64,000 nt of DNA, taken from Agrobacterium sp. RAC06 (lineage in GTDB: Bacteria > Pseudomonadota > Alphaproteobacteria > Rhizobiales > Rhizobiaceae). Below are positions 10,101-18,920 of this stretch, in pieces. Made by a program: the position numbers and the translations under genes. The notes beneath the pieces were generated by a model. The model was not told the origin of the DNA. It saw only the letters and a program-made list of their open reading frames with translations, and made no database searches. Every line of letters starts with the position of its first letter. The stretch's first letter is position 1. The stretch is taken from positions 3,422,001 to 3,486,000 of the forward strand of contig NZ_CP016499.1 in assembly GCF_001713475.1 (NCBI RefSeq). The letters run 5' to 3'.

Positions 10101-13100
10101 TGCCCTGGGCATCCAGCTCGACACCGGCTCCATAGCGGGCTTCGGTCAGGCGGAGGAAGGGCTCGTCGGCGGACCCGAACGTCGGATTGTCGATGTTGTT
10201 GCCGTTGCCCGAGAGATCACGGACGCCGCCAGCACCTGCCGTATCATCATCTCCCTCGAAGGCGGGCAAGCCCTTGAGGAGGTTGGTGATGCCCTGGATA
10301 TCGCGCGCTGTGTATTCGAAGGCGCCCGCCGGGCCGGGAACATCGTCGGGACTGTTTCCTTCACCCTCCGAATGCTCACCCGGCACGGCCAGTTGAGGGG
10401 TCTCGCCGGAGAAGGTTATCGAATGCGACCCATTCGAAAGGGTCTTGGTTCCATTGGCGTTGACCGTCAGGGTGTAGCTTGCCGGATCTGCTCCTTCTGG
10501 GATTTCGACCACGTCCTGGTCACGTAGTGTTCCGACGATTGTGTCTTCTCCGCCGCCCGACCGGAATAGAATACGATGAACCGAAGTAAGACCGGAGATG
10601 TCAACCGTATCATCACCTTCAGAGCCATTGATCGTGATTGTGTTGACGTTCAGGCTGGTCTGATTGAAGTTGCCGATCGGAATGACCTGATCGGCACCGG
10701 CACCCGTGTTGATGACGATCTCCTCGATGTTGTCGAGCTCGGCAATGATGTTGGCATTCGTCGTGCCACCGCGGGTGATGACGATTTCGGTCGCCCCGTT
10801 CAGTCCGGTGATGCCGGCGGCAAGCGCTGCGACACGGGAGTAGACGCGGAAGACTTCATTTGTACCGTCGCCGTTGACGATGATCGTATCGTTGCCGGTG
10901 CCGCCGTTGACGAAGTCACGGCCGTCGCCGACGTTCCAGACGATGATATCATTGCCCGTTCCGGCATCGACCGTGTCGTTGCCTGCGCCGGTGAAGATAA
11001 TGTCGTTTCCGCCTTGAGCAGCAATCGTTGATCCGGTGGCGTCGCCGACGATGATGTTCCCGGCATTCGTCCCGTTGATGGTGCCGGCGTCAAAGGAGAT
11101 GTTCACGGATGCCGTATCGGAGGCCACCCCGTCGCTGACGGTATAGGTTGCGGTCCGGTTCGCCTGGGTCGTGTAGGTAAAGGTGGTTGAAGCGCCCGTT
11201 CGCTGAACCCCAAACTGAGTCTGGTTTTCCGTCATGCCGGTAATCGACAGGACCCCGTCCGGATCGGTGTCGTTCTGCAGCAATACCCAATCGGGCAGTG
11301 TGAAGCTGCCCTGGACATTGGTGATGACACCGTCATTCCCAGCATTCGGCACGTCATTGACCGCGACCACGTTGATCGTCGTTGTCGCGGTGTTGCTGTT
11401 GAAGACACCGTCACTGACCGTAACTTCGATGATGCGGTCGACGATGCTGGGATTCTCAGAGTTGTTGCGGAACTCAATCGCCTGGATCGCGGCTTGCCAG
11501 AAGCCGATCTGCGGCTCGTTGCCGGTGAGGGTAACCGTGATGCGGCCGGCAACACTCGTGTCGACCGAGCTGTTGATGTTGCCCGGCAGGTTATTCGGGA
11601 TGTCGAAACTATCTCCCTGCTGTGCATTCGTCAGAACGATGCGCGCCGAGACGATCCGATCATTTTCGATGATGACCGGACTTGCGGCCACGTTCTGGTC
11701 TGCACCGTCTTCCGTGAAGGTCGTCTCGTAATCGACCACGGGGGCGGTGGTGTAGGTAATCGCCAGGTTGTCGATGCGGACCTGGTCATTGTTGCCGAGT
11801 GACGTGGTTACGAACCGAACGCTCGCATTTTCAGTGAAAGGTCCGGTCAGCGTAATGCTGCGATTGGCATTGTTTGTGTTGCTGTTGATGACATCGACCT
11901 GAACGAAGTTTGCCTCGCTGCCGTCTCTGGAGAACCAAACACGGACGGACTCGTTGTCGTTTGCATCGAGGCCATCTTCCTGAATTGAATAGGCAAGTGT
12001 CGCGGTTGTCGCTCCGGCAAGGTTCACTGCTCTCTGGATCTGCGCACCATCACCGCCCACGAAGCGAAGCTGGTTCGTGCCATTGTCGAGCTGAATCTGG
12101 CCGCCGGTGACAACATTACCCGTGACGGTGTCGTTTGTTTCGCCCCAGGATGAAGCCCAGGCTGCGGTTCCGTTGGAATTGTTGTGCGCAGGCGTGTCGA
12201 AGTTGTCGCGATACTGGCTCGAGGGCGTCTGCAGATAGAGCTTCGGCGGTGTCAGCGAAACATCGCCATCGGCAAACCGCAGCACCTCGATGTTTTTCAA
12301 GCGGTCGACGCCGTCTGAATCGATCAACCCGAGCGCACCGGTCGGATCAACCTGCACATGGGTGACCGTAAAGCTGCCATCTGCATTCTGCTCGATCGAA
12401 TAATTCGCCCGAACGTCGGAATAGACTGCGACATCGACATCGCCCGCTTTGCCGCCGTTTACGATTTCGCGAACGATCTCCATCTGGCCCGGTGTGATGG
12501 TCCGCGCCAGCAGGAGATCAGACAGCGCCTTGCCACCGAAAGACGGCGCTGCGTTGGCCGGGATTTCGCCATTGACCAGCTGCGACTGCAGATAGACAGG
12601 ACCCGCCAGACTGTCGGCCGTATAGATAGTGTCGCCATCCTTGATGCGGATGCGCACGTTAAGCCAGGCATCGCCATCGATGACGTCGTCGCCACCGCGA
12701 CCTTCGATGAGGTCGCTGCCGCCGCCGCCGAGCAGGATATTGCCGTCGTCGAAGGCGATTTCAGCCTCGCGGGCGGCTTCGCCTACAGTTGTGGAGTTCT
12801 GGACGAGGTTGCCCAGCAGTTCCCGCAGGCCGGCGATGCGATCGATGCCTGCCTGGCTGAGGTGGTGCTTGACCATGGTGTTTTCGGCGCCGGCAAGATT
12901 GGCGTCGGGCTCGGCTTCCGGATCAGGCTCTGCCGGGAAGGCTGTCGAGCGGTTGTCACCCTTCAGGACGTCGTTCAGGCGGTAGCCAGATAGTCCTTCC
13001 ACGGCATCGAAACGATTGCGCAGGATATCCTGTTGATCGGTCGTGAAGATCGGCCGCAAAAGATCGGCATCAGCCGACTTGGTGCTGCCCTTGTGGATCG

Positions 13101-16100
13101 CCCAGTCATAGCCCCACATGCCTTCATTGCGCATGACGCTTTCGCCCTGCACCATGATGTCGTCGCCGGACTCGGCGTCAAAGTCATGTTCGTTCTCGCC
13201 GGCGAACATGACGTCGTGGCCGAGGATAGTCGAGTTGAAGAACAGTTCGGAATTGTCGCCGGCTGTCGTGTCGAAGCCGTTGCCGCCTTCGATCCAGTCG
13301 TCGCCTTCGTTGCCGAGCAGGAAGTCGCCGCCTTCGCCGCCGAGCATGAAGTCGTCGCCTTCGCCGCCGAACATCTCCTTGCCATCAGGGCCGGCGATCA
13401 ACACGTCAGAGCCCTGGTTGCCAAAGACAAGCGCCAGGCCGGAGCCGCCATGGATGACGTCGTCTCCTTCCTCACCCATGAGGAAGTCGGTTTCGCCGAT
13501 GTCGGTGCCGGAATTGGTGATGATATCGTCGCCTTCACCCCCGTGGATCTTGTCGACACCATAGCCGGCTTCGATCCGGTCATTGCCGCCACGGCCCCAG
13601 ACGGTGTCGTCGCCGCCACCAGAAATGATGATGTCGTCACCGTCAGTGCCCTGGATCAAGGCGTGATCGAGACTGTTGAACTGGAGGAAATTGGTGCTCG
13701 CATCCCGCTTCACCATGGGCGACAGCGCGTTCTGGAAGAGATCGGTACCCGTCGGATCGTCGTACCCCCACTTCTCCTGCTCTTCGAGGTCGACGTAGAG
13801 CACATGATCCGGGACGGAGAAGATGTCGCCCGGCACGGCATATCCGGTCTCGCCGATATCGGTGTTGCGGATGACCATTTCGGCGAAGGAATTGGCTTCC
13901 AGTTCGTTGAGAAGGTTCAGACCCTGGGTGCGCGACAGATAGTAGAAACGGTCGCCGTTCTGCAGGTTTTCAAGCTGGAGTTCGAAGACGAAGGAGAAGG
14001 TCGAGCCCAGCATGCCGCCGAAGGCCATCTTCTTCTCGGCCAGACCGCCAATCCAGAGATCGACGTCGTTGAGGCCGCCAAGGCTCTGCGCATATTGCCC
14101 TGTGCCATTGAGGAAGGCCTGGCGATCCGTCTCAGTCAGCGTGCTGTCACCGAAGACGAGCTTCATCGCTGCATCACGTTTGGCCTCAGCAGTCGTGGCA
14201 CCGGTAATCGTCGCATGCGTTCCATAGGCAGCGATAAAGTTAACGATCGAGGCCGGGTTCTTGAGGTTCATGCCGAAGTCGACCCAGTTCTTGTAGGGGT
14301 CGAGCTGTGTGTCGCCGTTGGCGATTTCCTTGAACTGGGCGCGCGCAGCATTGAGGCCCGGAAGACCGGTCTCGCGGCCGCGAGCGATGTTCAGCGCCGC
14401 AAGGTCGAGCGGAATGCCAACCAGATGGTTGCGCAGAACGTCCGTGACGAATTCGTCGATCTCGTTGCCGACCTGACCGGTCATGCCGCGAATGACGGCG
14501 CCGGCGCCCTGGTCGGCGGTGATCTGACCCGGTGCGTAAGCTGTCGGGTTCAGGAAGGCGGTGAACAGGTCCATCGACGACTTGGCACCTGAGGCGCTCA
14601 CGCTGTCTACCGTCTCATTCAGCATCGAATGGCCGAAGCGATAGACGACATGGGCGAACTCGGCGAAGATCGCCGGATTGATATCCATCGACGGATTGAA
14701 GACGAAGGCGTCGACATCCGGCTGGACCTTGCGGGCGAACTCTTCGAAGACCAGATGCTGGTACTGCATTTCGGTGGTGAAGCGGGCTGCCTGGAACAGA
14801 CGCTCGCCATCCCAGTTCAGCGTGGCAAGGTTGCCGGGCAGAGCCGTCACGTCCGTCGCGAGCCATTCGTTCAGGAAGGCCAAGTTGCCGCTTTGGGCCG
14901 CAGCGATCGCCTGTGCCTTCACCTGCTCGACAATGCGGTTGTGCTCGGAGTGGAAAATGTGGTGGACGGCGGTCAGGCCGATGTTTTCGTTGCCGCGACC
15001 GTCGCCCGTGACGAAATGCGCGTCGAGCAGTTCGTTGTCATAGGTGGTGGCCTGACCGAACTCATTGAGCGGGATGGCATTGTTTGCGACAGCATCGGTA
15101 TCCGCCGTCTTCATGATGGCGGGGGTGGCCGGGTTGCGGTCGTTGTCGACCAGGCCGGGCACAGCATTATGCGCGATGTCGTCGAGGAAGGCATGGCTGG
15201 TCAGGACGGCATTTGCGAGATTGATCGGCGTGGTGAGATTACCTTCGACCCATACGATATTGTTGGGAGTACCGGTGGCGACCATCGGAAGGCCGCTCGG
15301 CCCGCGAACGAATTCGCCGTAGGCATCCATCTTGAACAACGGCACCGCCCCGACAAATTCGTCGGTCAGATTGATGCCGAGCATCTCACGCGCCTGTGCC
15401 TTGACTTCGCCCCAAGTGGCGATGCCCTTGGCCCCTTCGAGCAGGTGACCGGTCGATACGGGCTTGCCGTCGACCATCTTGTACTCGCGCAGAAAAAGCT
15501 GCTTTGACGCGACAGACGAATAGGTCTGGTTCTGATCGACGAACGGCGTGGTCAGGTTGAGCGGCTGTTGTGGCGCGCGTGTCAGCACCATGTAGTTGGT
15601 GAAACTGCCGGGCACGTATAGCGGGTCATCCTGTGCCAGCGGAATGTAGATCTTGTCGTTGCCGCCCTTCTGGACCAGATCGAGGCCGTGATCGAAGAAC
15701 TGGCCGAACAGCGTGAACCAAGAATTGTAGGGCGCCGATAGGCCTTCGTCCGGCGCCACGTTCTCGATCAGTATGGAAGGGCCATCGAAGGTGATGCCGT
15801 AGGTCGTCTCAAGCGCAGGCGCCACCGTCTTCGTGACGTCAGCAATGAGCACTGCAACAGTCTTCTGTTCGGCTGCCGGAAGCAGACCGTTGGCCGTCTT
15901 GGCCGAAGCCAGAAGCCCATCGAACTGCGTCTTGATTGCCGTCACAGCGTTGAGGACATTGCCTGTGAAGCCGGCCTGCAGGAGGGCCGTGTAGATCGCA
16001 GCGGGGTTGGACAGCGTCTGATCGACGATGAGGTTAGAGATCAGTCGGGGATCCGCATCGGCCACGGCGCCGGTCGGGTTGTAGGCGCCGCCGATCGTTG

Positions 16101-16446
16101 TGAAACTGTTCTGCCCGGTCCGGATCTGAAACGTGTCCCCGTCGCTGACGCGCCACTCGTCGCCAAGCAGGTCGAGGAACGGCTGATCGACGGCGCCCCA
16201 ATTCTCGCGACCGGCGCCCAGATTGTTGTAGCTGCCGTCGACGGTGCGCAGACCGTAGGGTACGTGCTCGGCGCTGATCGCGAGTGTTGCGCCGGCAGTG
16301 CCCGCCGGCACCAAGTTGCCGAGCTCATCGACCCAGATGTTCATCAGGGCCTTCGCATCGGCCCCAGAATGAGCGACCGAGTTCGCCTCGGCGATCTTGA
16401 TCTGCCGCAGGATGAATTCGAGATCGTGCTGGTTGACCTGGACCAT
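7153..16446 (-). CDS. Giant secreted haem peroxidase with two animal-peroxidase domains and RTX repeats (MopA-like)
   Basis: The product has 3,097 residues counted from ATG 16446; an in-frame ATG at 16569 would add 41 unlikely residues. Domain 1 (about 60-900) has distal D252-H253 in FFDHGLD, R484 and E487 in GDGRGNEN, and proximal H606 in YRFGHS. RTX repeats (about 925-1110), a jelly-roll-like region (about 1415-1565), cadherin-like modules and more RTX (about 1795-1840) follow. Domain 2 (about 2040-2680) keeps H2165, R2347, E2350 and H2444. An Asp/Gly linker (about 2720-2805) and C-terminal RTX repeats precede the export signal. Equivalent residues bind haem and carry catalysis in mammalian peroxidases. 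The combination resembles MopA, the Mn(II)-oxidising peroxidase of Aurantimonas; the substrate here is inferred. It heads the type I secretion operon. No good Shine-Dalgarno was found. Confidence 0.9.
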   Translation of the reverse strand: MVQVNQHDLEFILRQIKIAEANSVAHSGADAKALMNIWVDELGNLVPAGTAGATLAISAEHVPYGLRTVDGSYNNLGAGRENWGAVDQPFLDLLGDEWRVSDGDTFQIRTGQNSFTTIGGAYNPTGAVADADPRLISNLIVDQTLSNPAAIYTALLQAGFTGNVLNAVTAIKTQFDGLLASAKTANGLLPAAEQKTVAVLIADVTKTVAPALETTYGITFDGPSILIENVAPDEGLSAPYNSWFTLFGQFFDHGLDLVQKGGNDKIYIPLAQDDPLYVPGSFTNYMVLTRAPQQPLNLTTPFVDQNQTYSSVASKQLFLREYKMVDGKPVSTGHLLEGAKGIATWGEVKAQAREMLGINLTDEFVGAVPLFKMDAYGEFVRGPSGLPMVATGTPNNIVWVEGNLTTPINLANAVLTSHAFLDDIAHNAVPGLVDNDRNPATPAIMKTADTDAVANNAIPLNEFGQATTYDNELLDAHFVTGDGRGNENIGLTAVHHIFHSEHNRIVEQVKAQAIAAAQSGNLAFLNEWLATDVTALPGNLATLNWDGERLFQAARFTTEMQYQHLVFEEFARKVQPDVDAFVFNPSMDINPAIFAEFAHVVYRFGHSMLNETVDSVSASGAKSSMDLFTAFLNPTAYAPGQITADQGAGAVIRGMTGQVGNEIDEFVTDVLRNHLVGIPLDLAALNIARGRETGLPGLNAARAQFKEIANGDTQLDPYKNWVDFGMNLKNPASIVNFIAAYGTHATITGATTAEAKRDAAMKLVFGDSTLTETDRQAFLNGTGQYAQSLGGLNDVDLWIGGLAEKKMAFGGMLGSTFSFVFELQLENLQNGDRFYYLSRTQGLNLLNELEANSFAEMVIRNTDIGETGYAVPGDIFSVPDHVLYVDLEEQEKWGYDDPTGTDLFQNALSPMVKRDASTNFLQFNSLDHALIQGTDGDDIIISGGGDDTVWGRGGNDRIEAGYGVDKIHGGEGDDIITNSGTDIGETDFLMGEEGDDVIHGGSGLALVFGNQGSDVLIAGPDGKEMFGGEGDDFMLGGEGGDFLLGNEGDDWIEGGNGFDTTAGDNSELFFNSTILGHDVMFAGENEHDFDAESGDDIMVQGESVMRNEGMWGYDWAIHKGSTKSADADLLRPIFTTDQQDILRNRFDAVEGLSGYRLNDVLKGDNRSTAFPAEPDPEAEPDANLAGAENTMVKHHLSQAGIDRIAGLRELLGNLVQNSTTVGEAAREAEIAFDDGNILLGGGGSDLIEGRGGDDVIDGDAWLNVRIRIKDGDTIYTADSLAGPVYLQSQLVNGEIPANAAPSFGGKALSDLLLARTITPGQMEIVREIVNGGKAGDVDVAVYSDVRANYSIEQNADGSFTVTHVQVDPTGALGLIDSDGVDRLKNIEVLRFADGDVSLTPPKLYLQTPSSQYRDNFDTPAHNNSNGTAAWASSWGETNDTVTGNVVTGGQIQLDNGTNQLRFVGGDGAQIQRAVNLAGATTATLAYSIQEDGLDANDNESVRVWFSRDGSEANFVQVDVINSNTNNANRSITLTGPFTENASVRFVTTSLGNNDQVRIDNLAITYTTAPVVDYETTFTEDGADQNVAASPVIIENDRIVSARIVLTNAQQGDSFDIPNNLPGNINSSVDTSVAGRITVTLTGNEPQIGFWQAAIQAIEFRNNSENPSIVDRIIEVTVSDGVFNSNTATTTINVVAVNDVPNAGNDGVITNVQGSFTLPDWVLLQNDTDPDGVLSITGMTENQTQFGVQRTGASTTFTYTTQANRTATYTVSDGVASDTASVNISFDAGTINGTNAGNIIVGDATGSTIAAQGGNDIIFTGAGNDTVDAGTGNDIIVWNVGDGRDFVNGGTGNDTIIVNGDGTNEVFRVYSRVAALAAGITGLNGATEIVITRGGTTNANIIAELDNIEEIVINTGAGADQVIPIGNFNQTSLNVNTITINGSEGDDTVDISGLTSVHRILFRSGGGEDTIVGTLRDQDVVEIPEGADPASYTLTVNANGTKTLSNGSHSITFSGETPQLAVPGEHSEGEGNSPDDVPGPAGAFEYTARDIQGITNLLKGLPAFEGDDDTAGAGGVRDLSGNGNNIDNPTFGSADEPFLRLTEARYGAGVELDAQGNIINRALNPIFDGLDPRAISNAIGAQEANLPKAPNEANIFFMAFGQYFDHGLDFLPKGGAGKVIIDGADIPGPTAANFTDLTRGSLASPLQSASDTPQHINKTSPYVDQNQVYGSNVIVGQFLRESDGAGGVGSRILMGPEDPSAEGFHLMSTLRELLDHHRAAGTIFEGPGLGTGKTLLEYYPTLWTQADGYNMTVVRQLAGDFMGSSHALLLDANPMISPLDHYIGGDGRANENFTLTSMHTIWARNHNFHVEKLQAAGFEGTPEELFQAAKMVNEAEYQRVVFTEFADALIGGIQGDGSHGFEGYNDTANAGISHEFAAAVYRIGHSLIGDTITVKGPDGQNVSVNLFDAFLNPTNDVFTPQQVAQLQAMGYDPKPGYEQLGTGAILAGIVEQPAEDVDFNIVDAVRNDLVRIRADLFAFNVARGRDVGLGTLNQVKADLQASTDPYIKFAVEFLEANGGSMNPYSSWQDFQQRNGLSDVVLAQFIAAYPDLVLQADQIAAFKAINGNVVAVQPDGTGLVKGIDRVDLWVGGLAERHFNGGMAGDTFWVVLHEQFDRLQEADRLYYLERFDNFDLYENFIDGQGFSDIVTRNTGLTGLPEDIFSSDLEDGPTDGGEDNGDGGDDGGDDGQTDNDDEDDDGIDDGEDEDDGASEGEGDGDGAGSGTGGGSGGSTGGGTGTGGGTTPTPVPIAALTLIGTASADALVGAGGDDTILGGAGTDVLVGQGGSDILRGEDGDDVVSGGDGNDVINAGLGDDEVHAGGGNDIVFGGAGADLIFGDAGNDVIEGGAGDDRVWAGAGDDTVIATLNDGNDVYYGEDGTDTLDYAATSANLTVDLGNGFNQRGSVSGGTTGSDTFYGFENFIGGSGHDTITASSAVNVIDAGLGDDIFKFTSAANANGDTIYGFQTGDRIDFSGMGAMKLEAGQTIDAIGDVTITHEMRDGEEFTVIRGNTQGDNAADFELSLQGRHNLTINDFLGVS

Positions 16447-16763
16447 GCTTTTATCGGGGAAGCCCCCGCCTCCGATGTTCGCCCCTGTACGTCCTGTCAG
16501 GGTTTTGTCAGGAGAGCAGGGTCTCACAGCCACGCGGAATGGTAAGGGTACTTGGTCTCGCGAAATCATGGATCAAAGTCCAAACTTAGTTCAGACCTTG
16601 GTCTGAACTTCTGCAGAACGCAGTCGACAAGAAGACTTAAGCGTGCATCAATTCGAGCCCAAGTGTAGGCAGGGAAACTGCATCACTATACTGGGTGCCT
16701 CTGGAAGGCGCGGGGGAAGGGAAAACCGATGCTTATGCCCTGGGCAGAACTCGGCCCGGTGTG
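16447..16763. other. Divergent intergenic region, peroxidase operon / histidine kinase
   Basis: These 317 bp must contain the promoter of the minus-strand peroxidase-export operon and that of the plus-strand histidine kinase. The only strong signal is the 22-bp dyad at 16588-16609. No clear sigma-70 -35/-10 pair was identified, and no small gene is supported. Confidence 0.6.
16588..16609. promoter_or_regulatory. 22-bp dyad, candidate operator for the peroxidase operon
   Basis: Perfect 10-bp arms AGTTCAGACC and GGTCTGAACT are separated by TT. The dyad lies 142 bp upstream of the chosen peroxidase start and 155 bp upstream of the histidine kinase start, so it could serve either promoter. There is no T-tract, so it does not look like a terminator. 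The binding protein is unknown; the neighbouring response regulator is one candidate. Confidence 0.5.
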
Positions 16764-18200
16764 ATGAACACCAAGTCGAAGAAGATTGCACATGAAATTG
16801 CGCCGCTATCCTTGGTCCAGAGCGCCTGGACAAGGCTGAAATGCCTGTCGCTGTCGGCACAGTTCCTGATTGCGGCATCCCTGATCGTCTTTGGCCTGAT
16901 GACCGGCGTGAGCCTGTTTGTCGCCGCACAGGTCGAAAAGGCGGCCCGGAATGCGGCGGGCTCCGCAGGAGGCGTCAGACTGCAGACCCTCGTCGCCCCC
17001 CTGTTGGAGCGCGCCGAAGACGGGGAGTTTCGCTTCGATGAGAAATTTCAAACCAATGTTTCCAGCCTGATCGGGACCGGGCCTCCGGGACAGCGGATCA
17101 TCAACATCAAGATCTGGTCTGCCGATGGCCGACAGGTCTATCCACCTGATGCCTCCGGAGAGCCCCTGCTGTTTGACGAGCTCGAACAAGCCCTCGCCGG
17201 AAGGACGATCGTCTCCCGTACCACGGTTGCCAAACACGCCTATACGGACGAAGAGGAAGCCCAGTCTCTTCTCGAGGTTTATAGTCCTCTCGTCAGGTCG
17301 TCCGAAGGTGTGGTTTTGCTGGCGGGTGAGATCTACGAAGAATCCGAAGTGCTCGAACGGCAGATTGCAGAGACCCGGCAAACGTCGATGGCTGGCGTCT
17401 TTCTTCTGTCTGTGCCGATGCTGTCAATGCTCTATCTTGTGGTCAGGCGAGGCGCGCAGCTTATCGAACAACAGCGCCGAACTCTGAAGGAAAGCCTCCG
17501 CAACGCCATCGAGCTGTCGGTTGAGAACAATCGCCTCCGCCTCCTCGCCGACAATGCGCGGACAGAAGCCGGCAAGCTGAATGAGCGCATCCTGGATCAG
17601 ATCGGTGCGGACCTGCATGATGGTTCGGTTCAGCTTCTCACGCTCCTGAAGCTGCGTTTGAGCGATCTGGTCACGCCGCGGCCGGATGTCTCCCCAGAGA
17701 TGCGGGATGCCCTCACCAAGATCCTGGATCTCGTGGGCAGTGTTCTCGATGAGGTACGTAACCTGTCGGCCGGGTTGGTGCTTCCCGAGCTTGAGCATGC
17801 CACCATTGACGAGGCTCTCCAGTTGGCAACCAAGCGTTACCTTGAGATCACGGGACGTGAAACGGTCTTGACTGGGGGCGCGGGCACGGATCTGCGCATT
17901 CCTGATCTGTCAATCTGCCTCTACCGGTTCGTTCTCGAAGGGCTGATGAACAGCTACCGTCACGCCCACGGTAATTCTCACATGGTGCGCTGCAGCTTCA
18001 AACGCGGACGTCTGTTCGTCGCGGTGGTGGATATTGGCCAACGCCCGGTCTTGTCGTCGAAACGTGAGGTGCAGAGGGCGCGATTGGGCAAGGTCAGCCA
18101 GAAGCGACGCGTTCGCACATTTGGTGGTCGGGTACGCTATTTCCCTCGCCGAAACGGTTCATTTGTGGTGGCGAGCTTGCCGATTGGAAACGTCGACTGA
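16764..18200 (+). CDS. NarL-type sensor histidine kinase with degenerate ATP-binding domain
   Basis: The product has 478 residues from ATG 16764; an upstream GTG at 16695 is possible. Two membrane segments (about 30-55 and 213-233) frame an extracytoplasmic sensor region of ~155 residues with no recognised domain. The HisKA_3 dimerisation motif is clear (ADLHDGSVQLL, phospho-acceptor H285), as is the N box (EGLMNSYRHAHG, N396). Beyond that the HATPase domain is poorly conserved: DIGQRP replaces the usual D-x-G-x-G box, and the following glycine-rich lid is not recognisable. The kinase may therefore have weak activity or act mainly as a phosphatase or scaffold. The likely partner is the convergent LuxR-type regulator. 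Confidence 0.8.
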   Translation: MNTKSKKIAHEIAPLSLVQSAWTRLKCLSLSAQFLIAASLIVFGLMTGVSLFVAAQVEKAARNAAGSAGGVRLQTLVAPLLERAEDGEFRFDEKFQTNVSSLIGTGPPGQRIINIKIWSADGRQVYPPDASGEPLLFDELEQALAGRTIVSRTTVAKHAYTDEEEAQSLLEVYSPLVRSSEGVVLLAGEIYEESEVLERQIAETRQTSMAGVFLLSVPMLSMLYLVVRRGAQLIEQQRRTLKESLRNAIELSVENNRLRLLADNARTEAGKLNERILDQIGADLHDGSVQLLTLLKLRLSDLVTPRPDVSPEMRDALTKILDLVGSVLDEVRNLSAGLVLPELEHATIDEALQLATKRYLEITGRETVLTGGAGTDLRIPDLSICLYRFVLEGLMNSYRHAHGNSHMVRCSFKRGRLFVAVVDIGQRPVLSSKREVQRARLGKVSQKRRVRTFGGRVRYFPRRNGSFVVASLPIGNVD

Positions 18201-18257
18201 TACCAAGTGTTGATGACAAGAAGCCACCCTATCGGTTCCTATCATCGACACTTGGTA
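18201..18257. terminator. Inverted repeat between convergent kinase and regulator genes
   Basis: Arms TACCAAGTGTTGATGA (18201-18216) and TCATCGACACTTGGTA (18242-18257) pair over 16 bp with a single G-U wobble around a 25-nt loop. The repeat begins right after the kinase stop codon and ends 6 bp from the regulator stop, the place for a bidirectional terminator. No long T-tract follows on either side, so termination efficiency is uncertain. Confidence 0.55.
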
Positions 18258-18263
18258 CGATCG

Positions 18264-18920
18264 TCAGCTTGCGATCCGGTCCCGCGGCGACGTCCGGTTC
18301 CTCACGGCAATCACGAGTTCGACGCGATTGCGGACGTTGAGTTTGCTCATCAGTGAAGTCATGTAGTGTTTGACCGTCTTTTCGCTGATGTTCAGGCCGA
18401 CACCGATTTCCCTGTTCGTCATGCCCTTGAGCAGGCCGCTGACGATCTGCTCCTCGCGATGGTGTAGCTGCTCACGCGGCTGTGCCTTGCGCCGCAGCTC
18501 CGACGTCTTCATCGACACGATGACTTTGGTTGCAAAGCCGGGTGTGATGTAGGTCTCGCCGCTGTGAGCACTGATGATGGCGTGATGCAAATCCGAAGAT
18601 GATGCGCCCTTGAGGACATAACCGCTGATACCAGCTTCGATGAGTTCGACGGCGGGCTGGATCGCGCTGGAAGCCGTGAAAACGATAACCTTGGTCGCGG
18701 GATAGGAGGCCAGCATAACGTCGATCGCTGCGAAGGCGTCTCCCGGCATGCTCAGATCCATGACGATTACGTCTGGATGATGGTTTTCCAGGATGTTCAG
18801 CGCATCCACGCTGGTATGGCCCATTGCCACGACATCAAGATCAGCCTTGGTCCTGTACAGGCTGACCAGTCCCTCCAACAGTATCGGATGATCGTCTACA
18901 AACGCGACACGTACAAGCAT
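18264..18920 (-). CDS. LuxR/NarL-family response regulator
   Basis: This 218-residue protein has a receiver domain (about 1-120) with acidic residues FVDD, phospho-acceptor D55 in VIVMDLSMPG, the conserved threonine in VFTAS and lysine in YVLKG. A LuxR-type helix-turn-helix follows (about 150-210, including LLKGMTNREIGVGLNISEKTVKHYM). It is the expected phosphorylation partner of the kinase encoded at 16764-18200; the two genes converge rather than forming an operon. Targets are unknown. The peroxidase-export operon next to the kinase is the obvious candidate by location only. Confidence 0.9.
   Translation of the reverse strand: MLVRVAFVDDHPILLEGLVSLYRTKADLDVVAMGHTSVDALNILENHHPDVIVMDLSMPGDAFAAIDVMLASYPATKVIVFTASSAIQPAVELIEAGISGYVLKGASSSDLHHAIISAHSGETYITPGFATKVIVSMKTSELRRKAQPREQLHHREEQIVSGLLKGMTNREIGVGLNISEKTVKHYMTSLMSKLNVRNRVELVIAVRNRTSPRDRIAS

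Noticed and set aside
7078..10527. A 1,149-residue plus-strand open frame opposite the giant peroxidase gene
   Set aside because: It runs antisense to RTX repeats and the second peroxidase domain, is rich in Val/Ile/Asp-type low-complexity sequence and matches no family; high GC and periodic repeats create long shadow frames.
13000..13680. Regularly repeated sequence considered as a possible CRISPR or satellite array
   Set aside because: The periodicity is 27 bp in frame and encodes GGxGxDxx nonapeptides; there are no unique spacers.
18201..18257. Kinase/regulator inverted repeat considered as a response-regulator operator
   Set aside because: It lies between two convergent stop codons, with no promoter on either side; a terminator role fits better.
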